Positions 5,911-14,804 of a DNA stretch of 19,575 bases are shown piece by piece (position 1 is the stretch's first letter; each line of letters begins with the position of its first letter). Origin of the DNA: an uncultured Clostridia bacterium (GTDB lineage: Bacteria; Bacillota; Clostridia; TANB77; CAG-508); NCBI GenBank assembly GCA_934148985.1, contig CAKPDO010000029.1:1-19575 (forward strand), written 5' to 3'. The translations under genes were made by a program, and so were the position numbers. The notes beneath the pieces were generated by a model, which worked only from the letters and a program-made list of their open reading frames with translations, had not been told where the DNA came from and searched no databases.

Positions 5911-6627
5911 CTAAAGGACTTCTAATACTCCCCCATAATCAACAACATCTAATCCCTTAAAATCAATTACATCTAATCCTCTATTTCGAATAAACTCTCT
6001 AATACAACCATTGCAATCAATTTTATCTAAATCTCCAAAAACAAAAATACTATCTTCAATTCTTGAAATTGCACCACCAATAAATCCATTCTTCTTGCTA
6101 TATTTCCCATCAGCATTAAATAACTTAATATTAGGAATATAATCCAAAAACAAAATATCTAAACCACTATTTTTCAAAATATTATATAGCCCTCTGTCGC
6201 TCAAAATAACGCTATTTTCATCAATAACAGCAATAGAGCAATTGCTATATCCCTGTTTTACATTAATCAATTCAAAATTTTGTTTTTGAAGCTCGTTTAT
6301 AATTTTATTGTCGGTATACTTAAAATTATGTATTGCTTTATTTCCAACAATGCAAACGTTATATCCAATATCATTTGGATAATCTCCTTGAACCTGAGCA
6401 TTTCCTTGTATAGCAATATTATTTTTAAAAGTATTTTTTAAAACTTCATAAATGTGCTTCTCTGCTATAATTTTATTATTTATTTTGCATGTAAAAATAT
6501 CAACATGAGATGAAATTTCAGGATATACATTATTATTTTTATTTATTTCAATGAGTTCATATCCAAAATTTCTTAAAGTATTTTTTTCAATATCTCTCAT
6601 TCTTTCATCAATTATTAAATATTTCAA
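5911..6627 (-). CDS. DUF6873-type protein (GME-fold, function unknown)
   Basis: A 238-residue protein resembling the clostridial DUF6873 family, proposed to share the fold of guanidino-group-modifying enzymes. Seen here: GNAQVQGDYPNDIGYNVC (residues ~74-91), QGYSNCSIAVIDENSVILSD (~124-143), NGFIGGAISRIEDSIFVFGD (~180-199) and a short repeat at the end, GLDVIDFKGLDVVDYGG (~218-234). There are no membrane segments, so it is probably cytosolic. The start is TTG at 6627 with GAGGTG at proper spacing; no better ATG lies nearby. Its reaction is unknown. It follows the ABC permease by ~93 nt and precedes the MBL gene by 30 nt. Confidence 0.7.
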   Translation of the reverse strand: MKYLIIDERMRDIEKNTLRNFGYELIEINKNNNVYPEISSHVDIFTCKINNKIIAEKHIYEVLKNTFKNNIAIQGNAQVQGDYPNDIGYNVCIVGNKAIHNFKYTDNKIINELQKQNFELINVKQGYSNCSIAVIDENSVILSDRGLYNILKNSGLDILFLDYIPNIKLFNADGKYSKKNGFIGGAISRIEDSIFVFGDLDKIDCNGCIREFIRNRGLDVIDFKGLDVVDYGGVLEVL

Positions 6628-6720
6628 AATTTCACCTCATTTATATAATTAAATTTCTTCAATTACTAATTCATCTTTAATTACAACAACAGAATAAGCT
6701 CCCAATTTTGATTTTTAACC

Positions 6721-9700
6721 TTATTCCACACTTTTTAAACTCTCAATCATATCAATTTTCTTAAGAGCAAAATATGTCGCAACATTTACAATCAAAGTAA
6801 ATATAATAGTAATTAAACTTGCATAAACATAACTAATTGGCTTAATAATCTTGCTAAATCTAAGCATATTGATTTCACAAGTACCCATCAGGTAATAGTT
6901 CAAGAAATATCCTCCGAACTAAGCCTAAACCAATTCCTATAATTGTTAAAATAACAGTTTCTCTTGCAACATAATCATAAACTTCCTTGTCATAAAATCC
7001 TAAAACCTTAATAGTTGCAAGTTCTCGTATTCTTTCGCTTATATTTACATTTGCTAAATTATACAATACCACAAAAGCAAGCAATCCAGCTGCAACAATC
7101 AAAACAATTACAACATAGTTAAGCAAATTCATCATATCATCAATAGATTTCATGGTTGATGTCATATTAACAATTCCAGAAACTTCATTCAAATCCATAA
7201 TTTCTTTTGCTAAAACATCTTGCTCTTCATCAGTTAAATCTATATTTTGTATAAAAATAACATTTGCTTCAAAGTCTTTACCATATATATTTTGGTATGT
7301 TTCTTTTGTCATATAAATATAATGTGAAACATAATTTTCAACTATATTTGATATTTTTATATTTACCTCTTTTTCATCTGCATCTCTTAATGTCAAATTA
7401 TCTCCTGCCTTAACACCTAAAAGCTGAGCTGCTTTATCTGTTAAACATATTTCATTTTCTGATAATTTTATAGTTTGTTTTTTGTTTTTGATGTCTTTAA
7501 TATTAATTATTCCATCTAATTCATCTTGATTTTCTGGAACAATAATTTGAACATCTTCTGACACATCTCCATTTGCTGCTGTTTGTGATGTCATATATAT
7601 AGATATTGCTTTTTTCACCTTTTCATTTTGTTCTAGTATGTTTTTAAAATCTTGTCTTTCTTGTTGGCTTAAAGTTTCTTTTAAACTTATTTGCATATCA
7701 TATTTAAATACATTTTCAAATTGATTTGGTATTATTTGTTTTACAGAATCTTTGACGCCAAATCCTGTTAAAATTAAAGCTGTGCATCCTAAAATTCCAA
7801 TTATTGTCATAAAAAATCTTTTCTTATATCTAAAGATATTTCTTACTGTAACTTTATGGCTAAAATCTAGTCTTTTCCAAATAAATGGTATTTTTTCTAG
7901 TATGACTCTATTACCACCTTTTGGAGCCTTTGGCCTCATAAGAACAGATGGTGTGCTTATAAGTTCTTTTAAAGATGTATAAATTGTTGCGCCAATTATA
8001 CATATACTTATTAATATTAATCCAATTCCACCATATTTCCAGTTAAAACTTATCAGAATTTTATCTGTCATTTGATACATCATTCCATACATCTTCCAAA
8101 TTATTTCTGGTAAAATTACAAAACCTACACACATTCCTAAAATAGAACCTACAACAGTTGCAATTCCTGCATATATTATATATTTCATCATTATTTGCAA
8201 TTTATTATATCCAAGAGCCTTTAAAGTTCCTATTTGACCTCTTTGCTCTTCTACCATCCTTGTCATTGATGTTAGGGAAATAAGTGTTGCAACAATAAAA
8301 AATACAACTGGAAACACTTTGCTTATATTTTCAATGCTTTTTGTGTCTTGAATAAAGCTGACATATCCTGCATTTGAATTTCTGTCTAAAATATACCATT
8401 TAGGATTTTCAATTTCAGATATCTTTTCTTTAGCATCATTTAATTCTTTTTCTGCATCTTTTATTTGATTTTCAAATTCTTGTTTATTTTTACTTAATTC
8501 TTCTTCTCCATCTTGTAATTCTTGTTTTTTGCTTTCTATTTCCTTTTCCGCTTTTTCTATTTGATTGTATGTTGTTTTCTTCTTTGAATTTAATGTTTCT
8601 TCCTGTTTGGTTAATTCATTTTTGGCATTTTCTATTTGCTTTTTAGCATTTTGTAATTCATTTTTTCCCTCTGAAATTGCCTCATCAATTTGTTTTATTC
8701 CATTTTGTATTAAATTATATTGTTCTTGCCCTCCTGCTGCTCCTTGGTCTATTTTGCTTAAATTTTCTTCTAATTGTTTCTTTTGTTCTTGTAATTTTTG
8801 AATTTGAATATTTACTTCTTGCTCTTTTTCGTTTAATGTTTTTTCATTCTCTTCAATTTCTTTTTTGCCATCTGCTATTTTATTTTCAGCATCTTTAAAT
8901 TGGCTATCTGCTTTGGCTTTATTTTGTTTTATTTTTACTTCAGCTTCTTCTATTTGTTTTTTTCCATCTTCTAGTTCTTTTGATGCCTCATCAATTTTTT
9001 CTTGGCCTTCTTGTTTTTTAGAATTATATTCATTTTCTGCATCATTTAATTTGTTTTGAGCAATAGTTACCAAGCTGTCATGTCTTTCTTTTTCTTGTTT
9101 TTCCTTTATTTCTTCAATGTTTGTCTTTACTTGTTCAATATAATCTTCATACTCTTTTGATGATGTTTCATAATTTTTGGCATCTTTAACTGTTACATAA
9201 ATATTTGTGTATACATCACTTGCATTTATATTTTCTTCTGATATGTAAATATAATAATTTATTTTTCCAGAACCTAGTTTACTTGTTCCCCTATCTCTGG
9301 CAATAAAAAGTGGACTTTTTACTGTTCCTACGATTTTTAGTTCATTACTTTTTAAATATTTGATTTTTTCTCCGTCATCATTTGACGTATCTTCAATATC
9401 TACTTCTAAAATATCTCCTATTTTTTTATTATTTGCTGTCAAAAAAGACTCTTCAACTAAACATTCATCTTGATTTTGTGGCATTTTTCCATTCAAAAGA
9501 ACTGGTTTATTTAAATCTCCTATTGTTATAAATTTGGTTATAATTTCTTTGTTTTCAATGTTGATTTTTCCATCTATTTCATAACTTTTACTTACTTTAT
9601 CAACATTTTCGATTTTGGATATTTCTTCTATGTCTTTTGATGTAAGACCTAATGTTGATACTATTTGTATATCATATACATTTTGTTCTTTATAGTAGTT

Positions 9701-9847
9701 GTCTATTGTTTTTAGCATATCTGGAGATGTTGCCCTTAGCCCCGCAAAAAATCCCACTCCTAAAAATGCCATTAGAAGTATTGATATAAACCTTTTATAG
9801 GTGTTTTTAATCTCTTTTACACTATCTTTTAATAATGCTTTTTTCAT
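6721..9847 (-). CDS. FtsX/MacB-like ABC permease with coiled coil; +1 shift needed
   Basis: Reads as 1041 residues if one base is skipped. Order: TM helix at ~20-37; extracytoplasmic MacB-like domain (~40-230); a very long charged coiled coil (~235-482); first FtsX core with three or four TM segments (~510-630, including RGQIGTLKALGY); a TM segment (~680-697) and a second extracytoplasmic domain (~700-920); second FtsX core (IRELATIKVLGFYD and the last TMs). The frame breaks after V977 at GTT-CGG-A (6914-6919). Skipping one pyrimidine gives VGGYFLNYYLMGTCEINM and a normal end, ESLKSVE. Without it translation stops 13 residues later and the last TM is lost. The start is ATG 9847, with AAGGAG 8 nt upstream; a GTG at 9856 overlaps that site. 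It forms a transporter with the ATPase 22 nt upstream. The likely role is envelope-linked mechanotransmission or lipid/peptide export, as in related systems. Confidence 0.85.
6914..6919 (-). other. +1 frameshift site GTT-CGG (ABC permease)
   Basis: On the minus strand the frame before is GGC TTA GTT CGG and the frame after is GGA GGA TAT TTC TTG. One surplus pyrimidine (the base paired to 6916, or a T of the preceding codon) separates them. Both flanking frames are clean: 977 codons before and 64 codons plus stop after. Confidence 0.8.
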
Positions 9848-9869
9848 TTCTTTCACTCCTTAAAAATAT

Positions 9870-10572
9870 CTACCATTCAATGTTTTCAATAGGCATAGGA
9901 TTTTCATTAATTTCAATGCTTTCTGCTGTACCATTTTTAAAATGAATTACTTTATCAGCCATAGGTGCTATTGCTGTATTATGTGTTATTATGATTACAG
10001 TCATTTTTTCTTTCCTACAAGTATTTTCGAGTAATTTCAAAATCTGTTTTCCAGTTTTATAATCTAAAGCTCCTGTTGGTTCATCACAAAGTAAAAGCTT
10101 AGGATTTTTTGCAATAGCCCTAGCAATAGCAACTCTTTGCTGTTCTCCTCCTGATAATTGTGATGGAAAGTTATTTTTTCTATTACTAAGTCCTACTTTT
10201 TCTATTACATTATCAACATTTAAAGAATCTTTACATATTTGTGTTGCAAGTTCAACATTTTCCTTTGCTGTTAAATTTTGAACTAGATTGTAAAACTGAA
10301 ATACAAACCCTATATCATCTCTCCTATATTTTATCAATTCTTTTCCTTTTAATTTTGTAATATCTTTTCCATCAACTAAAACTTCTCCAGATGTTGCCAT
10401 ATCCATTCCACCGAAGTATATTTAATGTTGTGGTTTTTCCTGCTCCTGATGGGCCTACGATTACAACAAGTTCGCCTTTTTCTATTTGAAAATTTGTATT
10501 GTCTAGGGCTTTTATTGTAATTTCTCCCATTTTATAATTTTTATTTACATTTTTAAATTCTATATAAGACAT
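9870..10572 (-). CDS. ABC transporter ATPase (MacB/LolD type); +1 shift needed
   Basis: Reads as 233 residues if one base is skipped. Walker A GPSGAGKTT (40-48), Q-loop FQFYNL, signature LSGGEQQ, Walker B LLLCDEPTGAL and the H-loop THN are all present in the order of MacB/LolD/BceA-type ATPases. The frame breaks after L53, just behind Walker A, at CTT-CGG-T (10411-10416). Skipping one pyrimidine gives NILGGMDMATSGEV, the conserved family sequence. Unshifted translation gives a 66-residue stub. The start is ATG 10572, with GGGAGG about 10 nt upstream. The ATPase energises the FtsX-like permease encoded 22 nt downstream. Apart from the single base, every catalytic motif is intact, which argues against old decay. 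Confidence 0.88.
10411..10416 (-). other. +1 frameshift site CTT-CGG (ABC ATPase)
   Basis: On the minus strand the frame before is TTA AAT ATA CTT CGG and the frame after is GGT GGA ATG GAT ATG. One surplus pyrimidine (the base paired to 10413, or a T of CTT) separates them. The site is 53 codons from the start, directly after the Walker A helix. Confidence 0.85.
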
Positions 10573-10615
10573 TTTATCTAAGCCTCCCTTACGTTTATCT
10601 TAAACACTCATAAAA

Positions 10616-13069
10616 TTAAAATCCTATTTTTTTATTATCTTCACCTTTAAAAACTAATTTTTCAAAATTTATGTCATCCTCAGTTATTAAGAAAACATCT
10701 ATTAAAAATAAATTATCATCTGAGTTATTTTTATCCATATTTTTAGCATGTTCTATTAATATTTTTTGGAATATATTACGAATAAATCTACCATTTCCAA
10801 AATTTTTATTTTTAGATGACACTTCTATTACTTTTTTCAATTTCTTTAATGCAGACTCAGTTATATCCATATTACTGTTTTTAAGCATATTTAAAAATAT
10901 TTGAAGCAATTCATCAATAGAATAATCAGGAAATTCTATTGTATAACCTATTCTAGATATTAATCCTGGATTCGAATCCAAAAATTGTTTCATTTCATCT
11001 TTATATCCAGCAAAAATCACAATTATTCTATCTCTATAGTCTTCCATTAGTTTTAATAGAGTTGCTATACACTCATTTCCGAATTGGTTTCCTTTGTTTG
11101 TTGTATTGGTTATAGAGTAAGCCTCATCAATAAATAATACTCCACCTAATGCTGAATTAACGACATTAAATGTTTTAGGTGATGTTTGTCCAAGATATTC
11201 TCCAATTAAATCCTTAGCGGTAACTTCTGTTAATTTATTTTGCTTGATATAACCAAGATTATATAATATTTCTGTTATTATTCTTGCGACAGTTGTCTTT
11301 CCTGTTCCCGAGCTTCCCATAAAACACATATGGAAGCAAAAGTCTTTGATATCAATATTAGTTTGCTTATTGAATTTTAATAATGAAACTAAATCATTAA
11401 TTTGTTCCTTTATGTTTTCCAACCCTACTAGATTATTAAGATCTTTCATTATAGTTGGTAAATCCTTGATATTATAAACATCTGGTATATTTTCAATTTT
11501 TAGTTTTGTTTTTTCATTTTCTGAAAACTTACTGTTCATATTTAAAACTATTTCACTATATAATTTGTTCACATAATCCATATTATTAAATTCGCTTTGA
11601 GTATATGTTGCTTTGATATAATTATATATTTTTTTCGCAGCGTCTTCTGGTACTGACATATTTCTTTTTAATTTTTCAATTGTCAATTCATAAATTTTTT
11701 CAATGCCCAAATCATCTATTTCTAGTTCTAAATTTATAAGCAATCTTGATAGCTTTTTTTGACTATCTAATACTTGTTTTAATTTTGTTCTTTCTCCATA
11801 TATAATGGTACATACCCTTCTATTATTCTTTTCTATTTCATCCGTCAATATATTTAAAATAACACTTTGAAATTTATTATCCATATATAATAGATTTTCA
11901 ATATCATGTATAACTAGAATTCCACTTTTATTCTTTACGTTGTCTTTTTCATATTCATAATATATTTTTTTTATTTTATATTTATCTAAAATAACATCAC
12001 TCATGTGTTCATTATAATACTTCATGTTTTCGCCTAAATATCCAAAATACCACATAAATTCTCCAATAATCTGAGATATGTTTCCTACTCCCTCTTTATC
12101 GTTTGAATAGATTAGTATGTTTATTGGAATATATGGAATTGAGCTTCGATATTTGTAGTTTAAAATGTAATTCAATATATTGTATATTTTTTCTTTCGTT
12201 TTATTGGAATACGGTAGTTCTTCCACTTTTTTAAAATAACATTTGATAAAATATCTCGACCTTATTTGAATTCCATTTACTACATTTGTGGTTTTGACAA
12301 CTTTTCGTAAAGATTGTATAATATCAGTTTTTTCATATTCAATTAAGTATTTATAATATGATGCAATTTTGTATCTCCTTAAGGTATTTTCTTTTTCATT
12401 AAAAATCTCATCTTTTCTTGACAAATCTAATACAAGCTGATTTTTATTTTTTTCATCCTTATAAAATTCCTTCAATATATTTATATAGTAAATGTCGCTT
12501 TCTTTTTGCGTCATATCTAAATAATTAAATTCTACAATGTTTTCATGCATACTTTTGATATTTACTAAATCCATTTCTAGTATTGCTTGTACATATAACA
12601 AATCCATAACATTTGTATTTTTATAAAATGAGTAATCTGGTATAGAGTTAAATTCAGGCGTTGTTATATTTAAAATATAATCAATAACTTCTATGCAATT
12701 TATTTGTTTTTTGTTCTCTTCATTATATTTTCTAACTTCTTCAAAAAACAATATTATATTTTTTTCTACACATTCTTTTAAATTGCAATATAAACATTTA
12801 TTCGAATTTTTCATTCTATCTATGCTATTTAGTGCTGATACTTTTCCTAAATCTATTCTACATTTATATGCTACCATATATTCTAGACAATCATAATTAT
12901 GTGTACCACAAATCAAAACATTTCTAAAATTATTTTCTTTTGTATCATAAAAATCTATTAAGCCATAGTTAATCATATTTCTCATAACTCTTAATTCTTC
13001 CTTAGAGTATTTAAAAAATTCTTTTGTAACTTTATTTTTTTGTATTAAATCCTCTATTTCTTCTTTCAT
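10616..13069 (-). CDS. Tandem AAA+ ATPase, SpoVK/CbbX/EccA-like C-terminal domain
   Basis: An 817-residue soluble protein. The C-terminal AAA+ domain (~540-800) is of the CbbX/SpoVK type: LVGLENIKEQI (547-557), Walker A GSSGTGKTT (585-593), a pore-loop-like EYLGQT (624-629), Walker B VLFIDEA (644-650), arginine finger in NPGLISRIG (R706) and sensor-2 NFGNGRFIRN (R761). A degenerate copy precedes it (~315-460): ILIYSNDKEGVGNIS stands where Walker A should be but has no Lys-Thr, while ILVIHDIE still resembles Walker B. The N-terminal ~300 residues match nothing I know; they contain a small Cys cluster, KCLYCNLKEC (C92, C95, C100). The start ATG 13069 has GAGGAG 7 nt upstream. It lies 43 nt before the ABC ATPase and 47 nt after cls, all on one strand. 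Such AAA+ proteins remodel protein complexes; the target here is unknown. Confidence 0.85.
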   Translation of the reverse strand: MKEEIEDLIQKNKVTKEFFKYSKEELRVMRNMINYGLIDFYDTKENNFRNVLICGTHNYDCLEYMVAYKCRIDLGKVSALNSIDRMKNSNKCLYCNLKECVEKNIILFFEEVRKYNEENKKQINCIEVIDYILNITTPEFNSIPDYSFYKNTNVMDLLYVQAILEMDLVNIKSMHENIVEFNYLDMTQKESDIYYINILKEFYKDEKNKNQLVLDLSRKDEIFNEKENTLRRYKIASYYKYLIEYEKTDIIQSLRKVVKTTNVVNGIQIRSRYFIKCYFKKVEELPYSNKTKEKIYNILNYILNYKYRSSIPYIPINILIYSNDKEGVGNISQIIGEFMWYFGYLGENMKYYNEHMSDVILDKYKIKKIYYEYEKDNVKNKSGILVIHDIENLLYMDNKFQSVILNILTDEIEKNNRRVCTIIYGERTKLKQVLDSQKKLSRLLINLELEIDDLGIEKIYELTIEKLKRNMSVPEDAAKKIYNYIKATYTQSEFNNMDYVNKLYSEIVLNMNSKFSENEKTKLKIENIPDVYNIKDLPTIMKDLNNLVGLENIKEQINDLVSLLKFNKQTNIDIKDFCFHMCFMGSSGTGKTTVARIITEILYNLGYIKQNKLTEVTAKDLIGEYLGQTSPKTFNVVNSALGGVLFIDEAYSITNTTNKGNQFGNECIATLLKLMEDYRDRIIVIFAGYKDEMKQFLDSNPGLISRIGYTIEFPDYSIDELLQIFLNMLKNSNMDITESALKKLKKVIEVSSKNKNFGNGRFIRNIFQKILIEHAKNMDKNNSDDNLFLIDVFLITEDDINFEKLVFKGEDNKKIGF

Positions 13070-13116
13070 ACCAATTCTCCTCTTAATTGTTTCTGTTATT
13101 TATTTTTTATTTAAAA

Positions 13117-14625
13117 TCACATAAGTGGTGCAAACAACCTAAGTATTGCCTGCCACACTCCTTTAAAAAACTTTGGTGTAGCCTCTTTTTTACTTACTAA
13201 ATGTGATTTATCTATTGTGTCAACCAAGTCCTTTTTAACATCTCTAATCACATCTACATCTTGCATAAAAACTCCACATTCAAAATGCAAATATAAACTT
13301 CTATAATCCAAATTAATGCTCCCCACAGTTGCAATATTATCATCAGATACAAAAACTTTACTATGCACAAATCCTGGCATATATTTATAAATTTTAACGC
13401 CATTTTTTATTAAAGTTTCAAAATATGAAATTGTCAAACTATATACTATTTTTTTATCAGGTATTCCTGGAACTACAATTCTTACATCCACACCTCTTTT
13501 GGCCGCTAAAATAAGAGAATTTATCATATCTGTATCAATTATTAAATAAGGAGTAAAAATATAAACATATTTTCTTGCTTGATTTATAATATTTAAATAC
13601 ACATTTTCTCCTACAATCTCACTATCTAGAGGCGTTTCTCCATATGGGATAGTATAACCATTTTCTGGTATATTTTCATTAGTAAAGTCATACTTAAAAA
13701 TTTTATAATCTTTATCATCTTTTCTATATGAATTCCACATATTTAAAAACATAACTGTAAAATTCCAGACAGCATCACCTGTTATTTTTATTCCATTATC
13801 TTTCCATTCTCCATATGGATGTTCTAGATTTATATATTCATCTGCTAAATTCATGCCACCAGAAAATACCGTTTTTCCATCAATAATCATCATTTTACGA
13901 TGATCCCTATTATTCATTATTACACCTAAAAATGGATTTAATTTATTAAATGCTATGCATTTTATTTTCTTTTTCTCCATTTGTTTTGGATATGTTTCAG
14001 GTAAAAATGCAATACATCCCATATCATCATAAATAAGCCTAACCTCTAGTCCTTCATTTACTTTTTCTTCTAATATTTCAAGAATTTTGCTCCACATTTT
14101 TCCATTTTTTATTATGAAATATTCTAAAAATATAAATTTTTTTGCATTTTTTAGTTCTTTTATCATATCTATATATGCTGTATCTCCAATTGAATAATAT
14201 TTTATATCATTATTTTTAGTCACTGGAAAATTCAAATAGTTCATTAAGTAGTTTATTTTTCCATTATTTTGCTGTTCAATTTCTTTTTTTATTTTTTCAT
14301 CTTGAACAAAATATTTGCTTCCATTTTCTTCGCTTTGTTTTATTGCTTTTAATACTTTACTTTTATGTAAATTTCCACCTATTACTACATAAAGCAAAGC
14401 TCCTACTATTGGAAATAGCATTATAATTATTATCCATGGCAAGTCTTTGCTTAGGCTCTTACTCTCTTTTATTATTCCAAGTACAAGTAATACACTTAAT
14501 ATAGAATAAAAACTTTCTATAATTGCTATTTTTTGTCCGAAAAATATTAGAACTGATAGTGATAGTAATATTTGAATTATTACTCCTAAAGCTACTACTA
14601 ACCCTCTTTTTATCGCTTTTCTCAT
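13117..14625 (-). CDS. cls: Cardiolipin synthase, phospholipase D type
   Basis: A 502-residue membrane enzyme that condenses two phosphatidylglycerol molecules into cardiolipin and glycerol. Hydrophobic helices at about 10-30, 38-52 and 63-83 match the N-terminal anchor of Gram-positive Cls. Two complete HKD motifs follow: DHRKMMIIDGKTVFSGGMN (H242, K244, D249) and VHSKVFVSDDNIATVGSIN (H421, K423, D428). The GGMNLADEY and NLDYRSLYLHFE blocks are typical. Length equals the family norm. The start ATG 14625 has AAAGGA about 11 nt upstream. It has its own promoter (14695-14723) and may be the first gene of the run that continues into the AAA+ and ABC genes, since no terminator is seen in the 47-nt gap. 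Confidence 0.94.
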   Translation of the reverse strand: MRKAIKRGLVVALGVIIQILLSLSVLIFFGQKIAIIESFYSILSVLLVLGIIKESKSLSKDLPWIIIIMLFPIVGALLYVVIGGNLHKSKVLKAIKQSEENGSKYFVQDEKIKKEIEQQNNGKINYLMNYLNFPVTKNNDIKYYSIGDTAYIDMIKELKNAKKFIFLEYFIIKNGKMWSKILEILEEKVNEGLEVRLIYDDMGCIAFLPETYPKQMEKKKIKCIAFNKLNPFLGVIMNNRDHRKMMIIDGKTVFSGGMNLADEYINLEHPYGEWKDNGIKITGDAVWNFTVMFLNMWNSYRKDDKDYKIFKYDFTNENIPENGYTIPYGETPLDSEIVGENVYLNIINQARKYVYIFTPYLIIDTDMINSLILAAKRGVDVRIVVPGIPDKKIVYSLTISYFETLIKNGVKIYKYMPGFVHSKVFVSDDNIATVGSINLDYRSLYLHFECGVFMQDVDVIRDVKKDLVDTIDKSHLVSKKEATPKFFKGVWQAILRLFAPLM

Positions 14626-14692
14626 TTTACTATCATTCCTTTCGTTAAAGGCATAAATTAAAATGAATTTTTACCTTTCTATTTTTATAGTG

Positions 14693-14723
14693 ATATGATA
14701 TCATATTTGAAATATATTTGCAA
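14693..14723 (-). promoter_or_regulatory. Putative cls promoter with overlapping palindrome
   Basis: On the minus strand TTGCAA (14718-14723), a 17-nt spacer and TATCAT (14695-14700) are seen, with TG upstream of the -10. A perfect 14-bp palindrome ATATGATATCATAT (14693-14706) covers the -10 and may be an operator, although in AT-rich DNA short palindromes arise by chance. The predicted leader is about 60 nt. Confidence 0.5.
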
Positions 14724-14732
14724 ACTTTGAAT

Positions 14733-14773
14733 AAAAAAACAGGCTCTCTACTTTTAAAGTTTAGAACCTGTTT
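14733..14773 (-). terminator. Intrinsic terminator after the DUF4179 gene
   Basis: On the minus strand AAACAGG (14767-14773) pairs with CCTGTTT (14737-14743). The stem is lengthened by AGA/TCT pairing and is followed by a run of seven T. It lies ~30 nt after the DUF4179 stop codon. Confidence 0.8.
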
Positions 14774-14804
14774 AAATGCTTGTTAGTAATTATTAAATTT
14801 TTAT

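Noticed and set aside
6649..6711. Minus-strand open stretch ending GAYSVVVIKDELVIEEI-stop between the permease and the DUF6873-type gene.
   Set aside because: It looks protein-like but has no start codon with a ribosome binding site and is only about 20 codons. At most it is the tail of a lost gene.
8397..9145. Possible tandem DNA repeat in the permease gene.
   Set aside because: The repetitive look comes from the Lys/Glu/Gln-rich coiled coil; no fixed DNA unit recurs.
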